The notes: generated by a model not told the origin, from the sequence alone. 64,000 bases of DNA from Sphaerospermopsis sp. SIO1G1 (GCA_010672785.1 JAAHFX010000002.1:592667-656666), one strand, 5' to 3'; counted from the stretch's first letter, positions 48,498 through 58,629 are shown. A program made the numbers and translations.

Positions 48498-49460
48498 ATG
48501 ACTAATCCTCAACTTTCAATTATTATTCCCATGAGGGGAGGTGTTGCAGAATCTTGGTTACAAGAACTATTAAAAATTCAAGGTAGCACAGAGTTTATTT
48601 TGGTTTACCCTCCTCATGTTGCTTTTTTTCAAGTTAGTGATCCCCGTTTAATTCAAATTAAAAGTCCTTTAAAGGGAGAAGTTGTTCAAAGAATCACAGC
48701 TTTGTTGAATGCTGCTGGTAAATATGTGCTGTCAATTAACTGTGATGAATATATTCATCCCAATATTTTAGCAATAACTGAGGATTATTTTCATAATTTT
48801 CCTGACAGTTACTTTTTTGTCTTAAAACAAGTTCAATTCCCGTTTGGAAAAGCACCCATAAATCAATCTTGGCATGATCTTAAAGATATTCGAGAAATTG
48901 GGATCAGAAAAAGAAATGATGGTAAAACCTACTCTCCAGAAGAAATTGAATATACAATGCGGGAAGTTCCCATAACACCATTAGATAATAAAAATGATTT
49001 TTTAGCACTTTTTCGAGGTAGAAAAGATCAAAAAGGTCCTCATCAAGAAAACTTTGATAAAAAAGTTTGGAAAAATGAATTAGTGCAAGCCACACTTCAG
49101 GAAATTGTGACAGTTTTCAATTTATTTGGGCCATTTAAATATATCCCATTTTGGACTGCTGATAGATTAATGGGATTGTCTGTACAAGCAAAGTTTTTTG
49201 AACCTGGAAAAATAGCAGGTCATTGGTTATGCTTACCGGAACAACTACGTACAGAAGATAATCCTCCTAACCAACCTCGTGTGAATCGGCGTTATGTTCT
49301 AGCTGAAATAATCTTGCTCAAATTGTTTTCTAGTTTTGGGTATATTTGGAATTTAACAATATTTGACCAAGGAGGTATTTTTATGGTTTGGTTTCCTAAA
49401 GATACTTTGAGAAATTTGGCCTATAAACTAGGCTTAAAGAAGCCAAAATCTACAAATTAG
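48498..49460 (+). CDS. Glycosyltransferase-like protein (GT-A fold)
   Basis: 320 residues. The N-terminus (LSIIIPMRGGVAESWLQELL) and a later AAGKYVLSINCDEYIHPNIL resemble the nucleotide-sugar-binding start and the acidic metal motif (CDEY in place of DxD) of family 2-type glycosyltransferases. The C-terminal part (KLFSSFGYIWNLTIFDQGGIFMVWFPKDTLRNL) is more hydrophobic. It precedes the dTDP-rhamnose genes by 300 bases, so a role in polysaccharide or glycan assembly is likely. Donor and acceptor are unknown. Confidence 0.6.
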   Translation: MTNPQLSIIIPMRGGVAESWLQELLKIQGSTEFILVYPPHVAFFQVSDPRLIQIKSPLKGEVVQRITALLNAAGKYVLSINCDEYIHPNILAITEDYFHNFPDSYFFVLKQVQFPFGKAPINQSWHDLKDIREIGIRKRNDGKTYSPEEIEYTMREVPITPLDNKNDFLALFRGRKDQKGPHQENFDKKVWKNELVQATLQEIVTVFNLFGPFKYIPFWTADRLMGLSVQAKFFEPGKIAGHWLCLPEQLRTEDNPPNQPRVNRRYVLAEIILLKLFSSFGYIWNLTIFDQGGIFMVWFPKDTLRNLAYKLGLKKPKSTN

Positions 49461-49767
49461 GGTTCTACCATACTTGTTATGCTAAATTATCAGTTTGAAA
49501 AGAGAACAGGGAACAAGGAACATAGGAAACAGGCAAACTTTATCATAACAAAGTTTGTGGCTTCCTTTTTATGTATATCAAGCCTTCCGCTTTTTTTAGG
49601 ACTTACACAAAATATCTCTTGTAAACCTCTTACCTTCGTTTCCTTTGCGTCCTTCGTGGTTCATTCCTTCCTAACTTCTGCGTAAGACCTGACAAATTCT
49701 GATTAAATAGATGATAAACACAGTTATTACTGAAAGACAACAATTAACGAAAAAGGAATAAATTAAT
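49461..49767. other. Intergenic region with MITE-like repeat
   Basis: 307 bases, mostly repeat: fragments of AACAGGGAACAAGGAACATAG type followed by the element at 49598-49690. The rfbB start is preceded by AAGGA 12 bases upstream. Confidence 0.5.
49598..49690 (+). repeat. MITE-like repeat, second copy of aptB-aptC element
   Basis: Begins AGGACTTACAC and ends CTGCGTAAGACCT, so the ends are near-inverted repeats; the core CCTTTGCGTCCTTCGTGGTT is identical to the copy at 13193-13290. Confidence 0.8.
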
Positions 49768-50856
49768 ATGTCAACCACAATCATAAATGATCTACCAACC
49801 TTATTAGTTACAGGTGGTGCAGGATTTATAGGAGCTAATTTTGTACTACAAGCTAGAAAAAATCAATGGGCAAATATAATTAATCTAGATAAATTAACTT
49901 ATGCGAGTAACCTGCAAAATTTGGCAGAATTACAAAGTGATCCTGGTTATATTTTCGTGAGAGGAGATATCAGTAATTATGAGTTAGTAAGTTATTTGTT
50001 AGAAACACATCAACCAGACGCAGTTTTAAATTTCGCCGCAGAAACTCATGTTGATCGTTCAATTCTGACACCAATAAATTTTATCCAAACTAATGTTTTA
50101 GGAACATTTCATTTATTAGAAGCAAGTAAAACATATTGGCAAAAACTCAAATCAGAAAAAAAAGAAAACTTCCGCTTTTTACACATTTCTACCGATGAAG
50201 TTTATGGTTCTTTGGATTCCACAGATCCAGCTTTTCGAGAAGATACACCTTATGCACCAAACAGTCCTTATGCTGCTTCTAAAGCCAGTGCAGATCATTT
50301 AGTTCGTTCATATTATCATACCTATAATTTACCTACATTAACAACTAACTGTTCTAATAATTATGGGCCACTACAATTTCCGGAAAAGCTGATTCCTTTA
50401 ATGATTCTCAATGCTGTCAATGATAAACCTTTACCTATATATGGTGATGGTCAAAACATTAGAGATTGGTTGTATGTAGTTGATCACTGTGATGCTATAA
50501 ATTTAGTTCTAAAAGAAGGTAAAATTGGGGAAAGTTATAACATTGGTGGATTAAATGAACAAACAAATGTGGTAGTAGTTAATAAAATTTGTGAAATTTT
50601 AGATGAACTAGCACCTAAAAATAACTTTCACTATTCTTCTTTAATTACCTTTATTAAAGATCGTCCTGGACATGATAGACGCTATGCAATTGATTGTAGT
50701 AAAATTAATCAAGAATTAGGTTGGCAACCCAAGGAAAATTTTGAGAGTGGTTTATTAAAAACTGTCAAATGGTATCTTGATAATTCAGATTGGGTTAAGT
50801 CTATTGCGACTGGGGAATACAAAAATTGGATTAAACAAAACTATGAAACTAGATAG
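49768..50856 (+). CDS. rfbB: dTDP-glucose 4,6-dehydratase
   Basis: 362 residues. Rossmann motif GGAGFIG near residue 17, the catalytic YxxxK (PYAASKAS) and HISTDEVYGSL, and the NCSNNYGPLQFPEKLIPL stretch of the family are all present. It converts dTDP-glucose to dTDP-4-keto-6-deoxyglucose, second step of dTDP-L-rhamnose synthesis. The next three genes supply the remaining steps. The start is supported by AAGGA. Confidence 0.96.
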   Translation: MSTTIINDLPTLLVTGGAGFIGANFVLQARKNQWANIINLDKLTYASNLQNLAELQSDPGYIFVRGDISNYELVSYLLETHQPDAVLNFAAETHVDRSILTPINFIQTNVLGTFHLLEASKTYWQKLKSEKKENFRFLHISTDEVYGSLDSTDPAFREDTPYAPNSPYAASKASADHLVRSYYHTYNLPTLTTNCSNNYGPLQFPEKLIPLMILNAVNDKPLPIYGDGQNIRDWLYVVDHCDAINLVLKEGKIGESYNIGGLNEQTNVVVVNKICEILDELAPKNNFHYSSLITFIKDRPGHDRRYAIDCSKINQELGWQPKENFESGLLKTVKWYLDNSDWVKSIATGEYKNWIKQNYETR

Positions 50857-50919
50857 CAAATCATTAATTATCAATGTTACTAAGACCAATTATTTATCTA
50901 TTAAATTAGGATGGGTAAA

Positions 50920-51798
50920 ATGAAGGGAATTATTTTAGCCGGTGGTTCTGGAACAAGACTTTATCCTTTAACTCAAGTTGTCAGTAAACAGCTAATGCCT
51001 GTTTATGATAAACCAATGATTTATTATCCATTATCTGTCTTAATGTTAGCTGGAATCAGAGAAATTTTGATTATTTCCACGCCTACAGATTTACCTTTAT
51101 TTCAAAAACTGCTCAAAGACGGTAGTCAATGGGGTTTAAAGTTTAGTTATGTCGAACAACCAAAACCAGAAGGTTTAGCACAAGCTTTTATTTTAGGTAA
51201 AGACTTCATCCAAAATGATCGAGTTTGCTTAGTTTTAGGAGACAACATTTTCTATGGACATGGTTTAACTGAAGTTTTAATTCGTGCTGCTCAACTACAA
51301 GATGGAGGGTTAGTTTTCGGTTATAAAGTTAAGAACCCAGAAAGTTATGGTGTGATTGAATTTGATCATACAGGTAAAGCAATAAGTATTGAGGAAAAAC
51401 CAAAGTTTCCCAAATCAAAATATGCTGTTCCAGGAATTTATTTTTATGATTCTCAAGTTACAGAAATTGCAGCTAATTTAAAACCTTCTCCCCGTGGTGA
51501 ATTAGAAATTACTGATGTAAACTTAGCTTATTTGCACCAAGGTCAATTAAGAGTAGATATGTTGGGTAGGGGTTATGCTTGGTTAGATACGGGTACACAT
51601 GAATCTTTGCACCAAGCTGCGAATTTTATCCAAACTCTAGAACAAAGACAAGGATTCAAAATAGCTTGTATTGAAGAAATTGCCTACAACCAAGGTTATA
51701 TTGATGGTAATCAGTTAAATTATTTGGCTGAATCTATGGGTAAAAGTAGTTATGGTCTTTATTTACGAAGACTTTTAGAAGATGAAATCACATTATAA
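50920..51798 (+). CDS. rfbA: Glucose-1-phosphate thymidylyltransferase
   Basis: 292 residues from ATG 50920, since the family begins [18 protein letters not shown] and AGGATGG lies just ahead; ATG 50911 would add three residues. Signatures include the GGSGTRLYP nucleotide loop, [19 protein letters not shown] and [10 protein letters not shown]. It makes dTDP-glucose from dTTP and glucose-1-phosphate, first step of the pathway. It is 60 nt after rfbB. Confidence 0.96.
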   Translation: MKGIILAGGSGTRLYPLTQVVSKQLMPVYDKPMIYYPLSVLMLAGIREILIISTPTDLPLFQKLLKDGSQWGLKFSYVEQPKPEGLAQAFILGKDFIQNDRVCLVLGDNIFYGHGLTEVLIRAAQLQDGGLVFGYKVKNPESYGVIEFDHTGKAISIEEKPKFPKSKYAVPGIYFYDSQVTEIAANLKPSPRGELEITDVNLAYLHQGQLRVDMLGRGYAWLDTGTHESLHQAANFIQTLEQRQGFKIACIEEIAYNQGYIDGNQLNYLAESMGKSSYGLYLRRLLEDEITL

Positions 51799-51822
51799 TT
51801 TGTGAACGTAAAGGAGTATATT

Positions 51823-52368
51823 ATGCAGGTTTTTTCAACAGAAATTCCAGATGTGTTAAGAATTGAACCGAAAGTTTTTGGCGATGAAAGAGGTTTCTTT
51901 TATGAAAGCTTTAATGGTAAAGTTTTTTTAGAAAAAACTGGGATATCATATAATTTTGTCCAAGACAATCACTCCCGTTCCAGTAAAAATGTTTTGCGCG
52001 GTTTACATTATCAAATTAAACAACCACAGGGAAAATTAGTCAGGGTTGCTGTTGGTGAAGTTTTTGATGTTGCTGTTGATTTAAGAAAAACTTCTCCTAG
52101 TTTTGGTCAGTGGGTAGGTGTATATTTGTCTGCTAAAAATAAACATCAGTTATGGGTACCCCCTGGTTTTGCTCATGGTTTTCTGGTGTTATCTGATTAT
52201 GCAGAGTTTTTGTATAAAACTACTGATTATTATGCACCAGAATATGACCGAACCATTTTGTGGAGTGATCCAGATTTAGGTATTAATTGGCCGATAGAAA
52301 ATCAGCCAATTATTTCTGCAAAAGATCAAGTAGGTAAGTTATTTGCAGAAGCTGAGGTATATTCATGA
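51823..52368 (+). CDS. rfbC: dTDP-4-dehydrorhamnose 3,5-epimerase
   Basis: 181 residues from ATG 51823, which has AAGGAG seven bases upstream; a GTG at 51802 is less likely. Family features are DERGFFYESFN, the catalytic His in LRGLHYQ, and WVPPGFAHGFLVL. Third step of dTDP-L-rhamnose synthesis. The stop codon overlaps the rfbD start (ATGA). Confidence 0.96.
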   Translation: MQVFSTEIPDVLRIEPKVFGDERGFFYESFNGKVFLEKTGISYNFVQDNHSRSSKNVLRGLHYQIKQPQGKLVRVAVGEVFDVAVDLRKTSPSFGQWVGVYLSAKNKHQLWVPPGFAHGFLVLSDYAEFLYKTTDYYAPEYDRTILWSDPDLGINWPIENQPIISAKDQVGKLFAEAEVYS

Positions 52369-53243
52369 AAATTTTATTAACTGGTATTTCTGGCCAGGTT
52401 GGTTGGGAGTTACAAAGAACTTTAATGACTGTGGGTGATGTAATTTCTCTAGGAAGAAATAAATTAGATTTATCTCAACCAGATACAATTCGCCAAACTA
52501 TTAGAGATATAAAACCTGATTTAATTGTTAACCCAGCGGCCTATACAGCTGTAGATAAAGCAGAATCAGAAATTGATTTAGCTATGGCTATTAATGGTGT
52601 TGCACCTGGTATTATAGCTGAGGAAGCTAAACGTTTGGGAGCAGCTTTAATTCACTATTCTACTGATTATGTTTTTGATGGTAATCGCAGTATTCCCTAC
52701 AGAGAAAATGATTTAACAAATCCGCAAAATGTTTATGGTAAAACTAAGTTAGCGGGGGAGGAAGCTATTCAATCTATTGGAGCTAATTATCTGATTTTTA
52801 GAACTAGTTGGGTTTATGGTTTGCGTGGGAAAAACTTTTTGTTGACAATGCAAAGATTAGCAAAAGAAAGAGAGGAAATTAAGGTTGTTGATGATCAAAT
52901 TGGTTCACCTACTTGGAGTCGGATGATTGCAGAAATTACTGCTCAAGTAGTTGTCCAAACTTTAGGAAATACAGAGGAGTTTTTGGCTGAAAAATCTGGG
53001 ATATATAATTTATCTCCTGGGGGAAAAACTAGCTGGTATGGTTTTGCAAAAGCTATTTTTGGAGATGATTTTCCTAACCAAGAACGCAAGTTACAACGGT
53101 TAATTCCTATTACTACCCTAGAATATCCAACTCCTGCATCTAGACCGGCTTTTTCTTTGTTAGATAATCAAAAATTATCTGATACCTTTGGTTTGACAAT
53201 TCCTGCATGGGATCAAGTTTTCAAATTAGTTATGGATAGTTAA
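52365..53243 (+). CDS. rfbD: dTDP-4-dehydrorhamnose reductase
   Basis: 292 residues. N-terminal NADPH motif TGISGQVG, NPAAYTAVDKAE, STDYVFDG, and the YGKTKLAGE catalytic YxxxK are visible. It performs the last step, giving dTDP-L-rhamnose, used for O-antigen or exopolysaccharide. Overlaps rfbC by four bases, closing a four-gene operon in the order rfbB-rfbA-rfbC-rfbD. Confidence 0.96.
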   Translation: MKILLTGISGQVGWELQRTLMTVGDVISLGRNKLDLSQPDTIRQTIRDIKPDLIVNPAAYTAVDKAESEIDLAMAINGVAPGIIAEEAKRLGAALIHYSTDYVFDGNRSIPYRENDLTNPQNVYGKTKLAGEEAIQSIGANYLIFRTSWVYGLRGKNFLLTMQRLAKEREEIKVVDDQIGSPTWSRMIAEITAQVVVQTLGNTEEFLAEKSGIYNLSPGGKTSWYGFAKAIFGDDFPNQERKLQRLIPITTLEYPTPASRPAFSLLDNQKLSDTFGLTIPAWDQVFKLVMDS

Positions 53244-53299
53244 AACGATGAGAATAGAACTCAGATAAACGCAGATAAACACAGATATTTTTATGATTT

Positions 53300-54862
53300 T
53301 TATTCATCATTTTCATCTGGTTCTAAATCAACATCTTCTAAAGATTGATGGGGAATAGCTGCAATAATCGCATCTATGACTTTAGATACGGCTAAAATTT
53401 CGATATTCAAATCCGGGAATTTCTGTCCTTTGGGAATTATTGCTCGTTTGAATCCCAGTTTTGCAGCTTCTTTCAATCTTAGTTCCATTTGAGATACCGA
53501 TCTCACTTGTCCTCCTAAACCCACTTCTCCTATTAATACGGTTCCGGGATCTACTATTCTGTCCCGGAAACTTGCTACTATGGCGATCGCTATACCTAAA
53601 TCTACTGCTGGTTCTTCTACGTTTAAACCCCCCGCAGATGCTACGTAGGAGTCTAGTTTAGACATGGGTATTCCCACTCTTTTTTCTAAAACAGCTAGTA
53701 TTTGTACCAAACGATTATAGTCTATGCCTGTTCCGGCTCGACGAGGCGATGTATAACTAGTAGGACTAACTAATGCTTGTAATTCTACTACTATTGGTCT
53801 TGTCCCTTCACAAGCTACCACAATGGCTGTTCCTGGTGCGGGGTCATCACGATTTCCTAAGAATAATTCTGATGGATTGGGTACTTCTTTTAATCCATTA
53901 GATACCATTTCAAATATACCAATTTCATGGGTAGCTCCGAAACGATTTTTTACAGTTCTTAACAAGCGATGGGATGCAAAGCGATCGCCTTCAAAATACA
54001 ACACCGTATCTACCAAATGTTCTAAAACCCTAGGGCCAGCAATAGTACCTTCTTTAGTAACATGACCAACAATTAACATTGTAATATCTTCATGTTTTGC
54101 GACTTTCATTAAAGCCGCAGTACATTCCCGAACTTGAGCAACAGAACCGGGTGCAGAAGTTAAGGCTGGGAAAAATACAGTTTGTATACTATCAATCACT
54201 GCCAAATTAGGTTTTAGGGAATCTATTTCTCTGAGAATTTCCTCTAAATCAGTTTCTGGCAAGACATATAAATCAGAACCTATACTATTATGTTCAATAA
54301 TATTTTCAGTATCTTCTACTACTTGAACTGTGCTTTTAGTTTCTATTGTTGGCGGTGTTTTGTCATCCGGTAAGCTAGGGACGGGATTAGACATTCCTAA
54401 CCGAGCCGCACGTAGTTTTACCTGTTGTCCTGATTCTTCCCCTGTTACGTAAAGAATTCGATATCTTTGGGATAACTCGTTAGAAACCTGTAGTAAGAGA
54501 GTAGATTTACCAATACCTGGATCACCACCGATAAGTACCATTGAACCAGGCACAACACCACCACCTAGAACTCTGTCTAACTCTCCATAACCAGATTCCC
54601 AACGGGCAATTTGGCGATCGCTAATTTGCTCAAAAGTCAAAGAAGCTCTAGGTTTGGCAGGTTTATTACTACTAGATTTAATCCCCCCTGGTGCAGCGTG
54701 CCAATTACCTACACCGCCACGACTAGGTATATCCACCCCAAACGGCATAGCATTTTCTTCTACCAAAGAGTCATAAGTATTGCAATTTGAACACTTTCCG
54801 AACCATTGGGCAAACTCTGCACCGCAATTGCTACAAATAAAAATGGTTTTTGGCTTTGCCAT
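53300..54862 (-). CDS. radA: DNA repair protein RadA
   Basis: 520 residues. Zinc finger C10-x2-C13...C24-x2-C27, Walker A GGDPGIGKST, the RadA-specific KNRFG (VKNRFGATHEIG) and a C-terminal Lon-protease-like domain (GGLNVEEPAVDLGIAIAI) are in the expected order. An extra acidic stretch of about 40 residues (PPTIETKSTVQVVEDTENII region) between Walker A and B makes it longer than E. coli RadA (460). It processes recombination intermediates. It is divergent from rpaB with 168 bases between. Confidence 0.95.
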   Translation of the reverse strand: MAKPKTIFICSNCGAEFAQWFGKCSNCNTYDSLVEENAMPFGVDIPSRGGVGNWHAAPGGIKSSSNKPAKPRASLTFEQISDRQIARWESGYGELDRVLGGGVVPGSMVLIGGDPGIGKSTLLLQVSNELSQRYRILYVTGEESGQQVKLRAARLGMSNPVPSLPDDKTPPTIETKSTVQVVEDTENIIEHNSIGSDLYVLPETDLEEILREIDSLKPNLAVIDSIQTVFFPALTSAPGSVAQVRECTAALMKVAKHEDITMLIVGHVTKEGTIAGPRVLEHLVDTVLYFEGDRFASHRLLRTVKNRFGATHEIGIFEMVSNGLKEVPNPSELFLGNRDDPAPGTAIVVACEGTRPIVVELQALVSPTSYTSPRRAGTGIDYNRLVQILAVLEKRVGIPMSKLDSYVASAGGLNVEEPAVDLGIAIAIVASFRDRIVDPGTVLIGEVGLGGQVRSVSQMELRLKEAAKLGFKRAIIPKGQKFPDLNIEILAVSKVIDAIIAAIPHQSLEDVDLEPDENDE

Positions 54863-55030
54863 ACGTAATTTTTCTTTAAAAATATTAATTTTTTCTTAAG
54901 TTATCAAAAAAACTCAAGTTGAATAATAGTAGTATTTACAGCTTTTTCTAATTAGCTAATGCAATGATATCTTAATATTATGGTAAGAAAATTCATAATG
55001 TAAAAATTTAGATAGGGAGCGTAAGGAAAC

Positions 55031-55759
55031 TTGGAAAATAATAAAGAAAAAATCCTGGTAGTAGACGACGAAGCAAGCATCAGACGGATTTTGGAAACAC
55101 GTCTTTCCATGATCGGTTATGATGTAGTCACAGCTGGTGATGGAGAAGAAGCTTTAGACACTTTTCATAAAGCTGAACCAGACCTAGTAGTTTTAGATGT
55201 AATGATGCCTAAGCTAGATGGCTATGGAGTTTGTCAAGAATTACGTAAAGAATCTGATGTTCCCATCATCATGTTAACTGCCTTGGGTGATGTAGCCGAC
55301 CGGATCACTGGACTAGAATTGGGTGCGGATGACTATGTAGTGAAACCATTCTCTCCCAAAGAATTGGAAGCTCGTATTCGCTCAGTTTTACGCAGAGTAG
55401 ATAAAAATGGCATCACAGGTATTCCTAGTTCTGGAGTAATTCACGTAGGCAATATCAGAATAGATACAAATAAACGCCAAGTATACAAAGGTGATGAACG
55501 CATCCGTTTAACAGGGATGGAATTTAGTCTATTAGAACTATTAGTTAGTCGCTCAGGGGAGGCTTTTTCCCGCTCCGAAATTTTACAAGAAGTTTGGGGT
55601 TACACACCAGAACGCCACGTAGATACTCGCGTAGTGGATGTACACATTTCTCGGTTACGGGCAAAATTAGAAGACGATCCCAGTAACCCAGAACTTATAC
55701 TGACTGCAAGAGGAACTGGTTATCTTTTCCAACGCATCCTGGAAGCTGGGGAAGAGTAG
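55031..55759 (+). CDS. rpaB: OmpR-family response regulator RpaB (Ycf27)
   Basis: 242 residues. Receiver domain with acidic pocket VDDEA, phosphorylation site in VVLDVMMPKLDGYG and Lys in DDYVVKPFSPKELEAR; C-terminal winged-helix DNA-binding domain (RIRLTGMEFSLLELL...RHVDTRVVDVHISRLRAKLE). The sequence closely matches cyanobacterial RpaB, partner of the Hik33/NblS kinase and regulator of high-light genes. The start codon is TTG, with TAAGGAAAC just upstream and no better ATG before the receiver domain. Confidence 0.93.
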   Translation: MENNKEKILVVDDEASIRRILETRLSMIGYDVVTAGDGEEALDTFHKAEPDLVVLDVMMPKLDGYGVCQELRKESDVPIIMLTALGDVADRITGLELGADDYVVKPFSPKELEARIRSVLRRVDKNGITGIPSSGVIHVGNIRIDTNKRQVYKGDERIRLTGMEFSLLELLVSRSGEAFSRSEILQEVWGYTPERHVDTRVVDVHISRLRAKLEDDPSNPELILTARGTGYLFQRILEAGEE

Positions 55760-55871
55760 GTGATTGGTGATTGGTGATTGGTGACTGGTGACTGGGAAAT
55801 ATTAATTACCCAATATCCAATTCCCAATACCTAATGACTAGTGACTGATGATTAACAACTAATAACTAATA
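55760..55871. repeat. Heptamer repeats (GATTGGT / GACTGGT)
   Basis: Six units directly after the rpaB stop, then looser AATGACTA/AACTAAT-type repeats to 55871. Confidence 0.85.
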
Positions 55872-55879
55872 AATGACTA

Positions 55880-56521
55880 ATGTCCAAATCTGATCCTAAT
55901 CGAATTGTACGGCGTTTACCCTTATTCGTTGGGGGTTTGGGTGCTGTACTTCTGTTTGTAAATCGGTTATTAACACCAGAATTGACAGACTCTCAAGCAC
56001 GGGGGGATGTGCTGGGAGTGATTTTAAGTGCAGTGTTAATTTTAACAGGTTTAATTTGGCAGCAAGTACAACCAAAAACACCAGAAACAGTGGAATTGAT
56101 TGGAGAAGAGGGTTTGATTTTAGAACCAGACTTACCAGAAACCGTGAAAACAGAATTAGCATGGGCATCACGTTTACTGTTAACAAACACTGTAACGCGA
56201 TCACTCGTAGTGTATTACCAAGGTAAAGTTCTGTTACGTCGCGGTATTCTGGGAGCTAAATCACAAGTCACTCCCGGTGCAATATTAAAAAGAGTATTAG
56301 AAACACAAAAAGCAGTTTATTTAGTAGCCTTAAAAGTCTATCCTGGCAGAGTTGAATTTGATTATTTGCCTGAAAATACTCAAGGTGTAATTTGTCAACC
56401 CATTGGTAAAGAAGGTGTGTTAATTTTGGGAGCAAATGCACCCCGTAGTTATACAAAACAAGATGAAAATTGGATTGCGGGTATTGCAGATAAATTAGCA
56501 GTTACTCTTGGTGAACAGTAG
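55880..56521 (+). CDS. Cofactor assembly of complex C subunit B (CCB-type)
   Basis: 213 residues. Two N-terminal membrane helices (LPLFVGGLGAVLLFVNRLL, GVILSAVLILTGLIWQQV) are followed by a soluble domain with RSLVVYYQGKVLLRRGIL and GVICQPIGKEGVLILGANAPR. This matches my memory of cyanobacterial/chloroplast CCB2/CCB4-family proteins that attach haem c(i) to cytochrome b6. Homology is recalled, not searched. The last codons (GAA CAG TAG) belong to the AACAGTGAACAGTAGAC repeat that follows, so the stop codon comes from repeat DNA. Confidence 0.65.
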   Translation: MSKSDPNRIVRRLPLFVGGLGAVLLFVNRLLTPELTDSQARGDVLGVILSAVLILTGLIWQQVQPKTPETVELIGEEGLILEPDLPETVKTELAWASRLLLTNTVTRSLVVYYQGKVLLRRGILGAKSQVTPGAILKRVLETQKAVYLVALKVYPGRVEFDYLPENTQGVICQPIGKEGVLILGANAPRSYTKQDENWIAGIADKLAVTLGEQ

Positions 56522-56718
56522 ACAGTGAACAGTAGACAGTGAACAGTAGACAGTGAACAGTGAACAGTTAACAGTGAAAACTGACAACTGATAACTGGTA
56601 ACTGACAACTGACAACTGACAACTGACAACTGGTAACTGATAACTGATAACTGATAACTGATAACTGATAACTGATAACTGATAACTGATAACTGATAAC
56701 TGATAACTGATAACTGAA
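56515..56718. repeat. Long heptamer array (AACAGTG / AACTGAC / AACTGAT)
   Basis: About 29 consecutive 7-bp units: GAACAGT/AGACAGT types at the start, AACTGAC in the middle, then about a dozen perfect AACTGAT units. The longest array of the window. Confidence 0.92.
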
Positions 56719-56786
56719 TAAATTATAAAATTGCTTAACCGCTGTAAAGACTAAACCCAACAACACGTTTCACTACCAACAAAAAT

Positions 56787-57305
56787 ATGCAAATCATTTA
56801 TTGGCTATTAATAGCAGTCATGCTTGTAGGTGTGATTGGTTCTGTAGTTCCTGCTATTCCCGGTAGTAGCTTAATTTTATGTGCAATTATTCTCTGGGGA
56901 ATTATTAGTAGTTCCTTTACGGCAATTAAAATTCCTCTCATAGTTACAGTCATTGTTTTGCTGTTAAGCATGGCAGTAGATTTCTTAGCTGGCTACATAG
57001 GAGCAAAAAAAGCCGGTGCAAGTAAATGGGGACAAATTGGGGCATTTGTTGGTTTACTACTGGGATTTTTCGGATTATTACCTACCTTACCCTTCGGTGG
57101 ACCATTGCTAGGGGTTTTACTAGGCCCACTGTTAGGAGCAATTATTGCTGAATTGTTGTATCAAAAAGATTTGGGAAAAGCAGTAAAAGCTGGAATTGGA
57201 ATCACTGTCGGAACATTAGTGGGGAACATACTTCAGGGTATTCTCTCTGTAGGTGCAGTTGTAGTGTTCATTTGGACTACATGGTCACAGGTTTACGTAG
57301 GGTAG
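56787..57305 (+). CDS. DUF456 family membrane protein
   Basis: 172 residues, almost entirely hydrophobic. The family pattern is visible: IIYWLLIAVMLVGVIGSVVPAIPGSSLILCAIILWG, then GYIGAKKAGASKWGQIGAFVGLLLGFFGLLP and a glycine-rich third part (GPLLGVLLGPLLGAIIAELLY). Four to five helices are expected. The family has no established function; the GxxxG-type motifs suggest tightly packed helices. Confidence 0.85.
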   Translation: MQIIYWLLIAVMLVGVIGSVVPAIPGSSLILCAIILWGIISSSFTAIKIPLIVTVIVLLLSMAVDFLAGYIGAKKAGASKWGQIGAFVGLLLGFFGLLPTLPFGGPLLGVLLGPLLGAIIAELLYQKDLGKAVKAGIGITVGTLVGNILQGILSVGAVVVFIWTTWSQVYVG

Positions 57306-57843
57306 TATTTATTCATACAAGTACTGAGGATTTGGTATCGTCCTCTTCACACAAACTTTAGCCAAATACATGATCTCTGAAAAAATTTTTATCTGTGATC
57401 CAAATTCTTACATAGCAAGGTTTTTAGTCATGAGTAAAATATTGCTTACGTATAAACACTAGGTTCGATTTCCAGAGAATAGAGACTAAATTTTTCCTTG
57501 CAAATCAATACTTTTCAGGTTTTTGTGGAGTTTACGGATGTTATTTTCTTTTTGTAAAGATAGTATCAAGATACTCATCCTTGTATTGCTATTCACTGGT
57601 TACTTATGTAATTATTCGATTGTAGGGAACACACAAGGAACACAAACTAATTGTTACGTGATTCTGATAGTGTTAACACAGCAACCTTAGTCTAGTTTTA
57701 AAAATAGAACGGACAAAATATATTTCACTCAGGTAGAAACGCTTATTTCTGGAATCGCTACACAACTATATAGGGTTGCTGCTCTACTAAAGGATACGTA
57801 ATTTTTTCATCTACCAACTACCATTTAGGAGCTTTTGGCTACA
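57306..57843. other. Upstream region of first PEP-CTERM gene
   Basis: About 540 bases. The segment at roughly 57562-57650 (ATCAAGATACT...TATTGCTA...TGTAGGGAA) resembles 59250-59330 before the second PEP-CTERM gene. The start is preceded by AGGAGC. Confidence 0.5.
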
Positions 57844-58530
57844 ATGTTTAACTTAAGATCTAAATTATTAGGTGCTACTCTTTCTTTACCAGTTGTTGCT
57901 GCTGGTTTATTAGGTGCTACTGGTTCTGCAAGTGCGGCAGTTTTAACTGGTACTACTGCTTATAGCGGAATAGGTGAAGGTATATTTTCCCCTGTAACAT
58001 CAGTTATGGCATCAGATGGCAGTCTAGATTTTTCTGATCCTAATTTGGTAGGACTAGCGGAACAGACAGGTTCTTTTACATCTTTTGGAGCTGCTACAAT
58101 TTATGATATTAGCCCAATTCCTGGTACTTTCGGCTCAGAAAAGCTATTCCTAGATTTTGGAGCTGATCAGGCTGGTTTGACAGATGGTAAAAATGTCTTT
58201 AAAGCAACCAAGGTATCTGATTACTCAATTACCCACGATGGTGCAGGTGGTTCTTCCATATCACTAGCCTTTCATGGTTTCTTTTACGGTGAAGACGAAA
58301 CAGAAAAATCATCTGGCTATGTTAACTTAAACTTCACCTCTTTGGAGGATGTGGCTACCACAACAGATATTTTATTAAACAACGGTGCAGGTACTGGAAT
58401 CACAACCATAGCAACAACATTTTCTGGTATGGCAGCAGCAAAAACTCCCGAACCCACAACAATGTTAGGTTTAGGTTTAGTTGCTTCTGGAATGATGATT
58501 GCTCGCCGTCGTAAAGCTGTTCAAGCATAG
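57844..58530 (+). CDS. PEP-CTERM sorting domain protein 1
   Basis: 228 residues from ATG 57844; TAGGAGC lies 10 nt upstream (a TTG at 57835 is unlikely). Signal peptide about 1-31 (KLLGATLSLPVVAAGLLG...SASA). The mature part is unremarkable, Ser/Gly/Asp-rich (ILLNNGAGTG). The C-terminus has the PEP-CTERM signal: PEPTTMLGLGLVASGMMIARRRK, i.e. PEP motif, hydrophobic stretch, basic end. It is exported and processed by an exosortase, which is not encoded in this window. A close paralogue follows 1.2 kb downstream. Confidence 0.88.
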   Translation: MFNLRSKLLGATLSLPVVAAGLLGATGSASAAVLTGTTAYSGIGEGIFSPVTSVMASDGSLDFSDPNLVGLAEQTGSFTSFGAATIYDISPIPGTFGSEKLFLDFGADQAGLTDGKNVFKATKVSDYSITHDGAGGSSISLAFHGFFYGEDETEKSSGYVNLNFTSLEDVATTTDILLNNGAGTGITTIATTFSGMAAAKTPEPTTMLGLGLVASGMMIARRRKAVQA

Positions 58531-58582
58531 TATTAATAGGTCAAAATGACCGTTGATGATATCATATCTAAATGTTAAATAC

Positions 58583-58629
58583 AGACCTGGTGGAAAAAAC
58601 ACCTCATTCACTAGGTCTATTTTTTTTTA
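58583..58629 (+). terminator. Terminator of first PEP-CTERM gene
   Basis: AGACCTGGTG pairs imperfectly with CACTAGGTCT and is followed by ATTTTTTTTT. Confidence 0.75.

Noticed and set aside
49479..49685. 68-codon plus-strand frame before rfbB
   Set aside because: Mostly translation of the MITE-like repeat at 49598-49690.
56449..56766. Minus-strand frame reading SYQLSVISYQLSVI repeatedly
   Set aside because: It is only the translation of the AACTGAT heptamer array; a 7-bp unit read in threes yields a periodic peptide.
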